Source: Flagellimonas meridianipacifica
Lineage (GTDB): Bacteria; Bacteroidota; Bacteroidia; Flavobacteriales; Flavobacteriaceae
DNA length: 64,000 bases
Direction: 5' to 3'
Assembly: GCF_003001695.1 (NCBI RefSeq)
Contig: NZ_PVYX01000002.1
Span: forward strand, 682,001-746,000
Part shown: positions 35,245 through 44,255 of the stretch, in pieces
How positions within the stretch are numbered: position 1 is the first letter of the stretch
How the letters are laid out: every line of letters starts with the position of its first letter
Position numbers and translations under genes: made by a program
Notes under the pieces: model-generated
What the model saw: only the letters and a program-made list of their open reading frames with translations
Told to the model about the DNA's origin: nothing
Database searches by the model: none

Positions 35245-35730
35245 ATAACTTAGTTCCCGTTTTAGCTTCCAGTTACCTTCGTCAAGTATCCAGATATGGG
35301 TGAATTTTGCAATATCTCCCTTTTGGTATTCCTTGTTTTCGTTTAAGAATTCAAAACTGTGCACTCCGTGCTGAATGGCTCCGTATAATGTCCCATTCTT
35401 CCGCAAAGGATAAACCTCAAGACTACCTTCTACTAAATATCGTTTGGCAGGTTGGGGGGCTTTATCTTTCCAATTGTCACAACCAGAAGCTATTGGTTGA
35501 ATAAAAGCGTCCTTTCCATCGGTTATTCCAACTTTGTCGTGATAGAACTCGAAGTCGTTTGCAAAAAGCGAGTTCAAAACTTCAATTTCACATGTGTTGA
35601 ACGCTGCATTGAACAACAGACTATCCTTTTTCTTTAAGGTTTGATACAACTCTGAACTTGTAGCTACCTGTGAAAACCCTACTAGGCTAAAAGCCATACA
35701 TAAGATTGCTATGAACCATTTCTTAACCAT
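35227..35730 (-). CDS. Secreted NTF2-like (DUF4440) protein
   Basis: 167 residues with signal peptide (ending SLVGFSQ). SnoaL/NTF2-like cone fold: LYQTLKKKDSLLFNAAFN, LNSLFANDFEFYHDKVGITD, LEVYPLRKNGTLYGAIQHGV and FTHIWILDEGNWKLKRELSY. This is the usual secreted DUF4440 protein of flavobacteria, with unknown ligand. Its ATG overlaps the DUF4870 stop by one base. The last few residues are encoded by the repeat array, so the C-terminus may vary between strains. Confidence 0.85.
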   Translation of the reverse strand: MVKKWFIAILCMAFSLVGFSQVATSSELYQTLKKKDSLLFNAAFNTCEIEVLNSLFANDFEFYHDKVGITDGKDAFIQPIASGCDNWKDKAPQPAKRYLVEGSLEVYPLRKNGTLYGAIQHGVHSFEFLNENKEYQKGDIAKFTHIWILDEGNWKLKRELSYNHQSQ

Positions 35731-36212
35731 TACTTTATAAATTTTATGGTTAAGGGATACTTAAACGTCTGCCCCTCATTGGTTCTAATAGTGGCCAAAA
35801 TGGTGTATACCACGTTGATGATCACCAAAGCCACATGCAAGAGCCCGGTAATTCCCGCAGGCCAGAACAAACGTCCAAATCTAAAGTCATCACTGCTAAT
35901 ATGAATGTTTAGATTGTTAAGGTCACTAAGTCGATGGATTCCCAAGAAATTCCAATCGAACAGGTCCGGTAAAAAACCAATAAAGAAAGGAATGGTAATC
36001 AAGCTTACCACAACAGAATACAAAAACATACTGATTTGAAAATTCAGGGCTTGTTTTCCGTTGTAATCCACAAATTCATACTCTTTCTTATTGGCCGTCC
36101 ATAAGATGAGCGGCAAAATGAAATTCCCAAAGGGGATAAAGTACTTGGAAAAAGTGGAGGCATGTATAATTGCCGACAAATTCCTTTCATGTTTGGTTAA
36201 TGTAGTTGCCAT
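35730..36212 (-). CDS. DUF4870-family membrane protein
   Basis: 160 residues with three to four helices. The family hallmarks FIPFGNFILPLILWTANKKE, FVDYNGKQALNFQISMFLYS and the C-terminal ILATIRTNEGQTFKYPLTIK are present. It probably works with the downstream PspC/GIN proteins, since DUF4870 genes are regularly found in this neighbourhood. The single GATTGATGATT element sits right before its start. Confidence 0.88.
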   Translation of the reverse strand: MATTLTKHERNLSAIIHASTFSKYFIPFGNFILPLILWTANKKEYEFVDYNGKQALNFQISMFLYSVVVSLITIPFFIGFLPDLFDWNFLGIHRLSDLNNLNIHISSDDFRFGRLFWPAGITGLLHVALVIINVVYTILATIRTNEGQTFKYPLTIKFIK

Positions 36213-36380
36213 TTTTTGATTGATGATTTTAACAGTTATATGGGTTTACCCATTAGCTTACGATGCAAATATATATCCAAAAGATGGTACTATGCAAAAC
36301 AAAGTACTATAAATTAACATATTATTAACATTTATAATTAGAATTATTTTGCCTATTTTTCAACTCAAAACAAATACGTT

Positions 36381-36836
36381 ATGGCTGCTTCCCCTAGTAA
36401 ATTCAATACATTCACTTTTTTTAAGCTACCATCTGCTTGGTGGTGCGGGGTTCGCCTTAAATATATCGATGAGAAAAAGGCAGTCACTACAGTGAAGCAT
36501 AAATGGGTTAATCAGAATCCCTTTAAAAGTATGTTTTGGGCGGTACAAGGCATGGCAGCGGAGCTAAGTACAGGAGCCATGGTCATTGACCAGATTCAAC
36601 AAAGTGGACGTAAAATATCTATGTTGGTACAGAACAACAATGCCTATTTTGGTAAAAAGGCCACAGGACGAATTACCTTTACGTGTGAGGATGGACATTT
36701 GATTGCCGATGCCATTGCAAAAACGATTGAAACAGGGGAGGGGCAAAAGTTTTGGATGAAATCTGTTGGTGTGAATCAAGATGGTGTTGAGGTTTCTACC
36801 TTTAATTTTGAATGGACCATTCGTTTAAAAAAATAG
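36381..36836 (+). CDS. DUF4442 hotdog-fold protein
   Basis: 151 residues, a thioesterase-like hotdog of the DUF4442 group: FTFFKLPSAWWCGVRLKYID, WVNQNPFKSMFWAVQGMAAE and QNNNAYFGKKATGRITFTC. The PaaI-type catalytic Asp/Asn is not obvious, so activity on acyl-CoA is only possible. It is divergent from the DUF4870 gene across an AT-rich gap of ~170 bases. Confidence 0.85.
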   Translation: MAASPSKFNTFTFFKLPSAWWCGVRLKYIDEKKAVTTVKHKWVNQNPFKSMFWAVQGMAAELSTGAMVIDQIQQSGRKISMLVQNNNAYFGKKATGRITFTCEDGHLIADAIAKTIETGEGQKFWMKSVGVNQDGVEVSTFNFEWTIRLKK

Positions 36837-36973
36837 GTGTTATGTGACCTTTTGATAAGAAATGTGTCAAAAAAACAAAAGAAAATAGGGGTTCCGGATA
36901 AGAAAAAGCGAGAAACCCTAAATTTTTAGTAATTTCAGCTTTAACTATACACTAATTAGAAATTAAACACCAA

Positions 36974-37303
36974 ATGGGAAAATTCGAAATTAAAACAGGA
37001 AGCTCAGGTAAAACCATGTTCAACCTTAAGGCGGGCAATGGGCAGGTAATACTGACCAGTCAAAGCTACGAAAGCAAGGATGGATGTAAAAATGGTATTG
37101 AGTCTGTGAAAAAGAATTCTCAGGACGATGCACGTTTTGAGCGTAAAACGGCAAAAGATGGAAGCCCCTTCTTTACCCTAACAGCTACCAATGGACAAAT
37201 CATTGGAAAGAGTGAAATGTACTCTTCTACAGACGCCATGGAAAATGGAATAGCCTCTGTAAAGAAAAATGCACCTGATGCTGATGTAGTGGATAATTCA
37301 TAA
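36974..37303 (+). CDS. YegP-family DUF1508 protein
   Basis: 109 residues made of two DUF1508 repeats: GKFEIKTGSSGKTMFNLKAG, then SYESKDGCKNGIESVKKN, and again FERKTAKDGSPFFTLTATNG, then MYSSTDAMENGIASVKKN. This small, duplicated fold is widespread and its function unknown. A separate transcript is indicated by the terminator hairpin behind it. Confidence 0.92.
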   Translation: MGKFEIKTGSSGKTMFNLKAGNGQVILTSQSYESKDGCKNGIESVKKNSQDDARFERKTAKDGSPFFTLTATNGQIIGKSEMYSSTDAMENGIASVKKNAPDADVVDNS

Positions 37304-37332
37304 GAGTTAATCCATATTTCAATTTATAAAAG

Positions 37333-37357
37333 AACAGTCCAACGGGCTGTTTTTTTA
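37333..37357 (+). terminator. Intrinsic terminator after the yegP-like gene
   Basis: AACAGTCC/GGGCTGTT (8 pairs, one G-T) with an AAC loop and a following run of T. Confidence 0.8.
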
Positions 37358-37439
37358 TTTTTAGACTTCCTTTTAAAGAAGGTACTGTAACAAAATGTAA
37401 AAGTGACTCACCAATATATCGAATCTTAAAAATCAAAAA

Positions 37440-38237
37440 ATGAACGCACACGAAATAGACTATGAAATTTATGGGGAAGAAATGCAATACGTTGAGATTG
37501 AACTCGACCCCCAGGAAGCTGTAGTGGCAGAGGCCGGCAGCTTTATGATGATGGATACCGACATTAAAATGGACACCATTTTTGGAGATGGGTCAGGACA
37601 AGATTCCGGAGTATTGGGCAAATTGTTCTCAGCTGGGAAACGCCTATTAACAGGAGAAAGTCTGTTTATGACCGCCTTTTTGAATGTGGGTGGCGGTAAG
37701 AAACAAGTCAGTTTCGCTTCGCCCTATCCTGGGAAAATAGTCCCAATAGATTTATCAGAACTAGGCGGTAAGTTCATTTGCCAAAAAGATGCTTTCCTAT
37801 GCGCGGCCAAAGGTGTTTCGGTGGGAATAGAATTCTCTAGAAAACTGGGACGTGGTTTGTTTGGGGGAGAAGGCTTCATCATGCAAAAATTGGAAGGCGA
37901 TGGTCTGGCTTTCGTGCATGCAGGGGGTGCTTTGGCCAAAAAAGAACTAGGACCTGGAGAAGTCTTGAAAGTAGACACCGGCTGTATTGTAGGTTTTGAC
38001 CAGAGTGTGAATTATGATATAGAATTTGTGGGAGGCATCAAGAACACCATTTTTGGTGGTGAAGGCTTGTTTTTCGCTACGTTAAGAGGTCCAGGAACCG
38101 TTTATGTGCAGTCCTTACCATTTAGTAGATTGGCGGGAAGAGTACTAGCTGCAGTTCCAAGAGGTGGAAAAGATAAAGGAGAAGGCAGTATTTTGGGTGG
38201 CCTTGGAGACATGGTTATGGGAGACAGAGGCTTCTAG
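37440..38237 (+). CDS. AIM24/TIGR00266-family protein
   Basis: 265 residues of the AIM24 double-stranded beta-helix family: [77 protein letters not shown] and [20 protein letters not shown]. Full length. The bacterial protein is cytosolic, and its role is unknown beyond a link to membrane/mitochondrial biogenesis in yeast. Confidence 0.93.
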   Translation: MNAHEIDYEIYGEEMQYVEIELDPQEAVVAEAGSFMMMDTDIKMDTIFGDGSGQDSGVLGKLFSAGKRLLTGESLFMTAFLNVGGGKKQVSFASPYPGKIVPIDLSELGGKFICQKDAFLCAAKGVSVGIEFSRKLGRGLFGGEGFIMQKLEGDGLAFVHAGGALAKKELGPGEVLKVDTGCIVGFDQSVNYDIEFVGGIKNTIFGGEGLFFATLRGPGTVYVQSLPFSRLAGRVLAAVPRGGKDKGEGSILGGLGDMVMGDRGF

Positions 38238-38301
38238 TCATTTTTTCAAAATATACTGAATTACCTAAGGTTTTAAAGAGCTCTTTTGCTATGTTCGCTT
38301 C

Positions 38302-38955
38302 ATGAACTTTAAAGAGCTCTTCGATTTTTTACATCAGTTACAACAGAACAATTCCAAAGAATGGATGGATGCCAATAGAAAATGGTATACGTCCCTTCGC
38401 AAGGATTTCATAGCTTGGTTGGACGATTTGGATTATACCATGGCCAAATTGGATGAAGAGTATTATCCTACGCCTGGTAAAAAAGGGATAAACCGCATCA
38501 ATAACAACCTTATGTTCCATCCCAATAAACCAGTTTACAAAGACCATTTTGGTGCAGGGTTGGACAAAGCTCCAAATTCAGCTGATTTTTACATTGAGGT
38601 AGGGGTAAAGCAATGTTTATTGGCTGGAGGATTTTGGAGACCTGAGCCCAAAACCCTAAGAAGTATTCGCGAGGGAATTGATTATAATGGAGAAGAGCTG
38701 CAAGCCATTTTGGATAAACCAAAGTTCAAAAGGTTTTTTGGCGAATTGTATGAAGATGAGAGGCTAAAAAAGCCTCCAAAAGGTTTCACTAAGGACCATC
38801 CCCATATTGAACTTTTAAAAAACAAAACCTTTGCTGTTGTGCATGAATTGGATAAGGAGGATGTTCTTAAGCCCAATTTCAAGGAAAAAATGAAAGAAGT
38901 TTATCTGGAAATGCTCCCTTTTCGAAGGTATTTGAATCAGGCGGTCTTTTTATGA
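38302..38955 (+). CDS. DUF2461-family protein
   Basis: 217 residues with DUF2461 marks: FKELFDFLHQLQQNNSKEWM, then RKDFIAWLDDL, INRINNNLMFHPNKPVYKDH and FYIEVGVKQCLLAGGFWRPE. Single-domain cytosolic protein of unknown function (annotated TIGR02453 in many genomes). The stop overlaps the next gene's ATG by four bases, so the two are translated together. Confidence 0.93.
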   Translation: MNFKELFDFLHQLQQNNSKEWMDANRKWYTSLRKDFIAWLDDLDYTMAKLDEEYYPTPGKKGINRINNNLMFHPNKPVYKDHFGAGLDKAPNSADFYIEVGVKQCLLAGGFWRPEPKTLRSIREGIDYNGEELQAILDKPKFKRFFGELYEDERLKKPPKGFTKDHPHIELLKNKTFAVVHELDKEDVLKPNFKEKMKEVYLEMLPFRRYLNQAVFL

Positions 38956-39599
38956 TTTTCAAAAAGCAGTATTATCAACCAGCCATGAATGATAGAAGCA
39001 CGAATAATCTATCAAGTAGTTCTTCAGGGTCTCTGTTGTTTTCCAACATTCAAAAATATGTGCACTTAAATACCGATGAGGAGGAATTGGTTTGGAGTTT
39101 TTTCAAAACTGTCAATTACGCTAAGAAAGCTGTGTTTTTGCAACAAGGTGATGCATGTAGAAAATTCTATTTTGTGGAAAAAGGTAGTGTGAGAGCCTTT
39201 CATACCAACATTGAGGGTAAGGAGTCTACTGTAATGTTTGCAGTGGAAGATTGGTGGATTACGGATATGGGCGCTTTTTTAAATGAAAAATCGGCAAGCA
39301 TTTCTATGGAAACCTTGGATGATTGTTTGCTTTTTGAGCTTGATTCACTATCCATGAAAAAGCTGCTTGAGGTAATCCCAAAATTGGAGAAGTACTTTAG
39401 AATTCTGTTCCAAAGAGCCTACATTAGAGAGCAACAAAGGGCTTTAGACGCTATTTCGATACCATTGGAAAAAAGATATCTGGATTTTCTGGAGAAATAC
39501 CCCAAAATCGTCAAAATGGTGACCCAAAAACAAATAGCTTCTTATCTGGGGGTGACCCCGGAATTTTTGAGCACCATTAAGAATAGAATCCCGTCTTAA
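38952..39599 (+). CDS. Crp/Fnr-family transcriptional regulator
   Basis: A cyclic-nucleotide-binding-like domain at ~25-130 (AKKAVFLQQGDACRKFYFVE, KGSVRAFHTNIEGKESTVMF, ITDMGAFLNEKSASI) is followed by a short helical C-terminus with a divergent HTH (VTQKQIASYLGVTPEFLSTI). This is the common flavobacterial Crp type that may not bind cAMP. The start overlapping DUF2461 (ATGA) gives 215 residues; an ATG at 38985 is an alternative. Confidence 0.9.
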   Translation: MIFKKQYYQPAMNDRSTNNLSSSSSGSLLFSNIQKYVHLNTDEEELVWSFFKTVNYAKKAVFLQQGDACRKFYFVEKGSVRAFHTNIEGKESTVMFAVEDWWITDMGAFLNEKSASISMETLDDCLLFELDSLSMKKLLEVIPKLEKYFRILFQRAYIREQQRALDAISIPLEKRYLDFLEKYPKIVKMVTQKQIASYLGVTPEFLSTIKNRIPS

Positions 39600-39653
39600 A
39601 CTATCTTAAGCTTTTACCGGGAACAAATTCGTTCCTTTGGAAAAACAAAAGCA

Positions 39654-40016
39654 ATGATGCTAATTATGATTGCCGGTCCCTATAGAAGTGGAACGGGAAA
39701 TGACCCGAAGTTGATACAGCAAAATATGGAGAAACTGGAAGCCATGGCGCTACCTATCTTTCGCAAAGGACATGTGCCGATGATTGGAGAATGGGTTGCC
39801 AACCCATTGATAAAACTAGCGGGCTCAAAGCAAGTTGGCGATGCCATTTTTAAGGAACTGCAATATCCAACTGCACATAGGTTGCTTACAAAGTGCGATG
39901 GCATTCTTCGAATTGAGGGTGCATCCAAGGGTGCCGACCAAGATGTTGAATTGGCAAAGAAACTGGGTTTAAAGGTGTATTATAGCTTGGATGAAATACC
40001 TGAGGCAAATGGGTAA
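39654..40016 (+). CDS. DUF4406 nucleoside 2-deoxyribosyltransferase-like protein
   Basis: 120 residues: LIMIAGPYRSGTGNDPKL, ALPIFRKGHVPMIGEWVANP and KCDGILRIEGASKGADQDVE. GADxDV is the active-site region of the deoxyribosyltransferase-like fold, and the GPY start is the substrate loop. Activity is unproven. It overlaps the start of nudK by eight bases. Confidence 0.85.
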   Translation: MMLIMIAGPYRSGTGNDPKLIQQNMEKLEAMALPIFRKGHVPMIGEWVANPLIKLAGSKQVGDAIFKELQYPTAHRLLTKCDGILRIEGASKGADQDVELAKKLGLKVYYSLDEIPEANG

Positions 40017-40587
40017 AGTACGTAATATTCGAAAGGAGTTGCTTTCGGACAACTGGTATTCTTTGAACAAAGTGACTTTTGAATACCAAAGACAAGATGG
40101 CGAATGGGAAACCCAAATTCGCGAAGCCTATGATAGAGGTAATGGGGCGGTAATTCTTCTTTACAATATTAAAAAAAAGACGGTCGTGCTAACAAGACAA
40201 TTTCGGATGCCAACCTACCTAAATGGAAATATGGACGGAATGATGATTGAAGCCTGTGCGGGAATTTTGGAGAAAGGCAATGCGGAAGAAACCATTAAAA
40301 TGGAGGTAGAGGAAGAAACAGGTTACAAAATCGAAAACGTTAAAAAAGTATTTGAATCGTACATGTCACCAGGCTCAGTGACGGAAATCCTCTACTTTTT
40401 TATTGGAGAATATGAAGACCATATGAAAGTCAGCGAAGGAGGGGGAGCAGCAGATGAAACCGAAAATATTGAGGTTCTGGAACTTCCTTTCGCAGAAGCA
40501 TGGCAAATGATGACTTCCAATGAAATCCGAGATGCGAAGACCATTATGTTACTTCAATTCGCAAAACTGAATGGAATTTTTTCGTAA
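40009..40587 (+). CDS. nudK: GDP-mannose pyrophosphatase, Nudix hydrolase NudK
   Basis: 192 residues. REAYDRGNGAVILLYNIKKK and QFRMPTYLNGNMDGMMIEAC match E. coli NudK closely. The Nudix box lies in the segment AGILEKGNAEETIKMEVEEE. EVLELPFAEAW and IRDAKTIMLLQ end the protein. NudK hydrolyses GDP-mannose and related sugar nucleotides. I prefer the ATG at 40009 (MGKVRNIRKELLSDNWYSL), which aligns with known NudK starts, over one six codons upstream. Confidence 0.92.
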   Translation: MGKVRNIRKELLSDNWYSLNKVTFEYQRQDGEWETQIREAYDRGNGAVILLYNIKKKTVVLTRQFRMPTYLNGNMDGMMIEACAGILEKGNAEETIKMEVEEETGYKIENVKKVFESYMSPGSVTEILYFFIGEYEDHMKVSEGGGAADETENIEVLELPFAEAWQMMTSNEIRDAKTIMLLQFAKLNGIFS

Positions 40588-40739
40588 TCCAACATTCTCT
40601 TAGGCAAAGTTTGGCCAAAAATGTATCATTTTTTTGTAACAATTCTATCACAAAAATAAAACAAATACGTGTAAAATATTGATAGTCAGCTGTTTGATTT
40701 GGAATTGGATTTTTTCTCTTTTAGACTAACCTCAAAATA

Positions 40740-40908
40740 GGATGTAAGCTGGTAAAGTGCTCATCGAACAAAATCTATGTAGATAGTCGTCAAGGGTTTG
40801 ATGATTATCCAACAGATACCGAACTGGGTATCGTTGCGATCTAGTTGTCGTGCTTTTTAAGTTGTTTTGTTTGATGGAACTGGGAATTTTTCCGGTTCCA
40901 TCTTTTTT
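40740..40908 (+). ncRNA. Candidate structured RNA (sRNA or leader) before the msrA-like gene
   Basis: Between nudK and the msrA-like gene no ORF has a family signal, but three stems line up. One is a 12-pair stem (with G-T pairs) at 40782-40809 with a GGGT loop. The second is GATACC/GGTATC at 40815-40832. The third is a strong terminator at 40873-40908. The terminator ends 20 bases before the msrA-like ATG, so this is either an independent small RNA or an attenuator/riboswitch-type leader. The promoter is not clear and the 5' end is a guess. Confidence 0.4.
40873..40908 (+). terminator. Strong intrinsic terminator just upstream of the msrA-like gene
   Basis: GATGGAAC/GTTCCATC with an inner GGGAA/TTTCC extension is followed by six T. 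nudK ends almost 300 bases before it, so it is more likely the 3' end of an RNA of its own. Confidence 0.8.
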
Positions 40909-40928
40909 GTGGGTACCTTGCAATACGG

Positions 40929-41465
40929 ATGAAAGATATGAGCATAAAAAAAGTTGGATTGGGCGGAGGGTGCCATTGGTGCACGGAAGCTGTTTTTTCA
41001 TCTTTAAAAGATGTCATTCAGGTGGAACAGGGTTTTATCAGTTCTGTAGAAGAATCCGAATTCTCAGAAGCTGTTATTGTACATTTTAATGAAGCTAGAA
41101 TCTCTTTGAAGGACCTTATTGAGATTCATCTGTATACCCATAAGAGTACTTCAAATCACTCCATGAGAAACAAATACCGCTCTGCGATTTATGTTTTTAA
41201 TCTGGAGGATTTTGAAAAATCAAACTTTATTTTGGATGAGCTTAAGAAGGAATTCGAAGAAGATTTGGTGACCCAAGTTGTACATTTTAAATCATTCAAA
41301 CCGTCAGAAAAACAATTCAAGGACTATTATTATAGCGATTCCGAAAAACCTTTCTGTACCACCTACATCGTTCCTAAACTATCCCTTTTGATGAGAAAGT
41401 ATGGCAAGTTGACGAACATCAAAAAAGTAGAAGCTAGTATCGCTCCCAAAGCGACATCAAAATGA
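40929..41465 (+). CDS. MsrA-like peptide-methionine sulfoxide reductase, divergent
   Basis: 178 residues with the MsrA active site in variant form (GGGCHWCTEAVF where GCFWC is usual), so the catalytic Cys is kept but the following Phe is His. The HDPT/QYRSA region is recognisable as HKSTSNHSMRNKYRSAIY, and the end has KPFCTTYIVPKLSLLMRKYG with a possible resolving Cys. The GYxGG and GHAE motifs of classical MsrA are missing. It may have another thiol-based role. The end overlaps the convergent carboxypeptidase gene by 32 bases. Confidence 0.8.
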   Translation: MKDMSIKKVGLGGGCHWCTEAVFSSLKDVIQVEQGFISSVEESEFSEAVIVHFNEARISLKDLIEIHLYTHKSTSNHSMRNKYRSAIYVFNLEDFEKSNFILDELKKEFEEDLVTQVVHFKSFKPSEKQFKDYYYSDSEKPFCTTYIVPKLSLLMRKYGKLTNIKKVEASIAPKATSK

Positions 41466-42756
41466 GTTCAATTTCTTCCCTGACTTTTGAACTGGGCACT
41501 CTGAAATGGTTATTCATGCTGCTGAAAATGAGAATTTTGCCTGATTTTGTCTTAAGGTAGCCACTTAAATTATAGGTATTTCCCATACCGCCAGACTTGG
41601 CAAAAATATATCTTGGTTTTTGCAGCTCCTCCCAAGTTTCGATAGTTCCATCTCTATTCCAGGAGGGAAAGAGGGCAAAGAGTTTTTCGGAGGGTAGCTC
41701 TTCATACAATTTCTTCAATACATGGACCATCGATTCTGGCGTGAATAGATTGTACCGCGATAAGCCTGAACCATCTACCCATCGAGGTTGGTTTTTCAAA
41801 TCGCTAAGTTCATTTTCCAGAATATGGGTAATTGTCTTTTTGGAGCTTAACGTGTCTGACAAGGTTGAGGAACACATCAAAAGTAATTGTTCTGCCAAAA
41901 AATTATCACTAACGTACATCATTCGCTTTGCAATGGAGTCCGTTTCAATGCCTTCCAGAATTTGTGGCTCACTGTTGGGGAATACCTTTGATATGGAAAC
42001 ATCTTGTTTCAATACATCCTCCAGCATTTTCTTGGTAAAGATTGGAGCGGTTATAAAAGGAATAGTGAGGGTGTCATTATTATTTTGATTTATATAAAAC
42101 GTATTGGAGAATTCTTCTCTGCCAACCGGGTTGTTTTTTACATAAACACTATCATTTAAAATACTGGGGTAGATTCTTTTTTCGTTTTCAGGATAGGCGG
42201 TAAGCACGTTCCCATAAAGCGGAAAATCATTAATTTCAGGAGAGAAGTAGGTGTCGTAATCCTCCCAAGCCCAGCCGGGACCAAATCTGGGTATTTCGTT
42301 TTGGGGAAGCGAAAGAGAAATACCTTGCTGCTTTTTTAGAAAAAAAACTCCAAGGCTGTCATTAAAATAAGGATGAAGCGAGGCGGGATATCCAGTACCT
42401 TTTATATAGGTAGTATCATTTCTAAATACATATTTAAGCGCTGGTGCCTTTTTGGACAACATTTTCTTGGCGGCAAAGAGTGTAAAAATTTTCACATTGC
42501 TTGCAGGTATAAAATATTTATCACCGTTTGTGCTATGCAATACTTTTCCAGAGTTTGCATCTATAACTACTAGCCCATGAAACGAGGTCTCAAAGGGCTC
42601 TTTTGTGGACACTGAAGAAAATTTCGATAAAGGGGAAGAAGAACATCCTGCTAAAAACAAAATCAAACAAAAAATGCTGATAAACAGTGATTTATATAGG
42701 TATCTATAATGAGACGAATTCAACTTTTGTTTAATGTTTAACACGAATTTATTCAA
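41434..42756 (-). CDS. Peptidase S13-type D-alanyl-D-alanine carboxypeptidase lipoprotein (PBP4-like)
   Basis: 440 residues. A lipobox LAGC puts Cys38 as the lipid anchor. Active-site motifs are in the expected order: SxxK as S86-N-V-K89 (FIPASNVKIF), SxN as S283-D-N285 (YVSDNFLAEQ), and KSG at 387-389 (FAKSGGMGNTY). It also shows WVDGSGLSRYN. It trims peptidoglycan stem peptides or cross-links in the periplasm. The very long polar N-terminal stretch before the signal helix is unusual; an internal start is possible. Confidence 0.9.
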   Translation of the reverse strand: MNKFVLNIKQKLNSSHYRYLYKSLFISIFCLILFLAGCSSSPLSKFSSVSTKEPFETSFHGLVVIDANSGKVLHSTNGDKYFIPASNVKIFTLFAAKKMLSKKAPALKYVFRNDTTYIKGTGYPASLHPYFNDSLGVFFLKKQQGISLSLPQNEIPRFGPGWAWEDYDTYFSPEINDFPLYGNVLTAYPENEKRIYPSILNDSVYVKNNPVGREEFSNTFYINQNNNDTLTIPFITAPIFTKKMLEDVLKQDVSISKVFPNSEPQILEGIETDSIAKRMMYVSDNFLAEQLLLMCSSTLSDTLSSKKTITHILENELSDLKNQPRWVDGSGLSRYNLFTPESMVHVLKKLYEELPSEKLFALFPSWNRDGTIETWEELQKPRYIFAKSGGMGNTYNLSGYLKTKSGKILIFSSMNNHFRVPSSKVREEIELILMSLWERY

Positions 42757-42838
42757 TTTTTAACTGTGTTGTTTTCTTAAAAAGTGGCTTTTTTCTTAAT
42801 TTTAGCAAACAACCATTTAATTAAATAAGCTATTTTCT

Positions 42839-43039
42839 ATGCCCAGAGCTATGTTAGATTACACCAAAACTGTCCTTCAGAAGGTGAGTTTTGATGCGAA
42901 ACTCTTTGCAAAAGAATTGAAAAAAGCGGTTTCAAGGCTATTGCCAAATGAAATTGAAGAATTAAAAATCTGGTTACAGCATTTTATACTGGACAAACCA
43001 GAATTACAACCCACTTTACTACTTATAAAACACAACTAA
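42839..43039 (+). CDS. Small conserved helical protein, unknown function
   Basis: 66 residues: MLDYTKTVLQKVSFDAKLF, KELKKAVSRLLPNEIEEL, WLQHF. Such short, soluble helical proteins are seen in most flavobacteria and I recognise the type but not a function. It has its own terminator hairpin just downstream, supporting a real, monocistronic gene. Confidence 0.7.
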   Translation: MPRAMLDYTKTVLQKVSFDAKLFAKELKKAVSRLLPNEIEELKIWLQHFILDKPELQPTLLLIKHN

Positions 43040-43042
43040 AGG

Positions 43043-43064
43043 AGCCGCATTAGCGGCTTTTTTA
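43043..43064 (+). terminator. Intrinsic terminator of the small helical protein gene
   Basis: AGCCGC-ATTA-GCGGCT stem followed by a run of six T. It begins 3 bases after the stop. Confidence 0.85.
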
Positions 43065-43079
43065 GTTTTAGACTTGGAG

Positions 43080-44021
43080 TTAGGCACTTGCCAAGGGGCT
43101 AATTATTTTCACATCTTGAAAACGAATAGCTCCACGTACAATACTCGAAATAACATCCCGCAGGGCTTCGGTTATTTGAATTTTTAGCTCGCTTTTATGG
43201 TAGATTAAACTGATTTCTCGTGCAGGGTTGGGCTTGTCAAATTGCTTAAGCTTTTCCCTTTTTGAAGAATCCAGTTCCAAGGTGTTCAAATAGGGTAATA
43301 GGGTCATTCCCATACCTTCTTCCGCCAGGCTTACCAGTGTTTCAAAACTGCCACTTTCAATCTGGAATCGCTCTTCTTTCAGATTTTTTGGGGTCTTGCA
43401 AAGATTGATTACTCCATCCCTAAAACAATGCCCATCCTGTAATAAAAGAATATCGGAAACATCTAAATCCTCGGTGGTTAGCGATGTTTTCTTGGAAAGT
43501 CTATGGTTTTCAGGAACGTAGCCTACAAAAGGCTCATAGTACAATGGTCGTTCTTTAATGAACTCAATTTCAAGCGGGGTTGCGGCTATTCCTGCATCCA
43601 AATGTCCATCCAGAATATTCCGTATCAATGTATTTGTGGATTGTTCCTTAATAATAAGATTAACCTTGGGATACTTTTTTATGAACGTATTGAGAAACAT
43701 AGGAAGTAGGGTGGGCATAACTGTAGGAATAATGCCCAAGGTGTAATCTCCCCCTATAAATCCTTTGTCTTGGTCAACAATATCCTTAATACGCTCTGCC
43801 TCAGCTACAATGTTTTTCGCTTGATCTATTATTTTTTGTCCTACATCTGTAATGGAAATAGGTTTTTTGCTTCGGTCAAAAATGAGAATATCCAATTCGT
43901 CCTCTAGTTTTTGAACCTGCATGCTCAAAGTAGGTTGGGTAACAAAACTCTTTTCGGCAGCCAAGGTGAAGTTTCTATGTTCAGCTACAGCCAATACATA
44001 TTGTAATTGGGTTATCGTCAT
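43080..44021 (-). CDS. oxyR: LysR-type peroxide sensor OxyR
   Basis: 313 residues. HTH: LQYVLAVAEHRNFTLAAEKS, then TQPTLSMQVQKLEDELDILI. The redox cysteines are at the same numbers as in E. coli OxyR, Cys199 and Cys208, in LLLQDGHCFRDGVINLCKTP. Peroxide forms a disulfide between them and activates antioxidant genes. It is monocistronic here; targets could include trxB and the superoxide dismutase in this window, which I cannot verify. Confidence 0.93.
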   Translation of the reverse strand: MTITQLQYVLAVAEHRNFTLAAEKSFVTQPTLSMQVQKLEDELDILIFDRSKKPISITDVGQKIIDQAKNIVAEAERIKDIVDQDKGFIGGDYTLGIIPTVMPTLLPMFLNTFIKKYPKVNLIIKEQSTNTLIRNILDGHLDAGIAATPLEIEFIKERPLYYEPFVGYVPENHRLSKKTSLTTEDLDVSDILLLQDGHCFRDGVINLCKTPKNLKEERFQIESGSFETLVSLAEEGMGMTLLPYLNTLELDSSKREKLKQFDKPNPAREISLIYHKSELKIQITEALRDVISSIVRGAIRFQDVKIISPLASA

Positions 44022-44202
44022 GTATTATAAGATTTAAGTATAAAAATAGAAAAAACCATTGATTTCACTTATGATTAAACAAAAAAATAATTGAGAAAGT
44101 TTCGATGGTTTTATGACCGAAAGAATCTCGTCCTTGCTTGGTTGATTTCTACCTGTCAATATGAGTTTAGTATTACTTCAAAAAAGAGTTTTGATACAAA
44201 GC

Positions 44203-44232
44203 AAAAGGGTACGCCAATGGCATACCCTTTTT
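44203..44232 (-). terminator. Intrinsic terminator after the DUF2141 gene
   Basis: AAAAGGGTA/TACCCTTTTT with an extra GCC/GGC stem inside. Read on the minus strand it ends in a T run, 24 bases after the DUF2141 stop. Confidence 0.75.
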
Positions 44233-44255
44233 AAAAGGATTCTTAAATGAGAACT

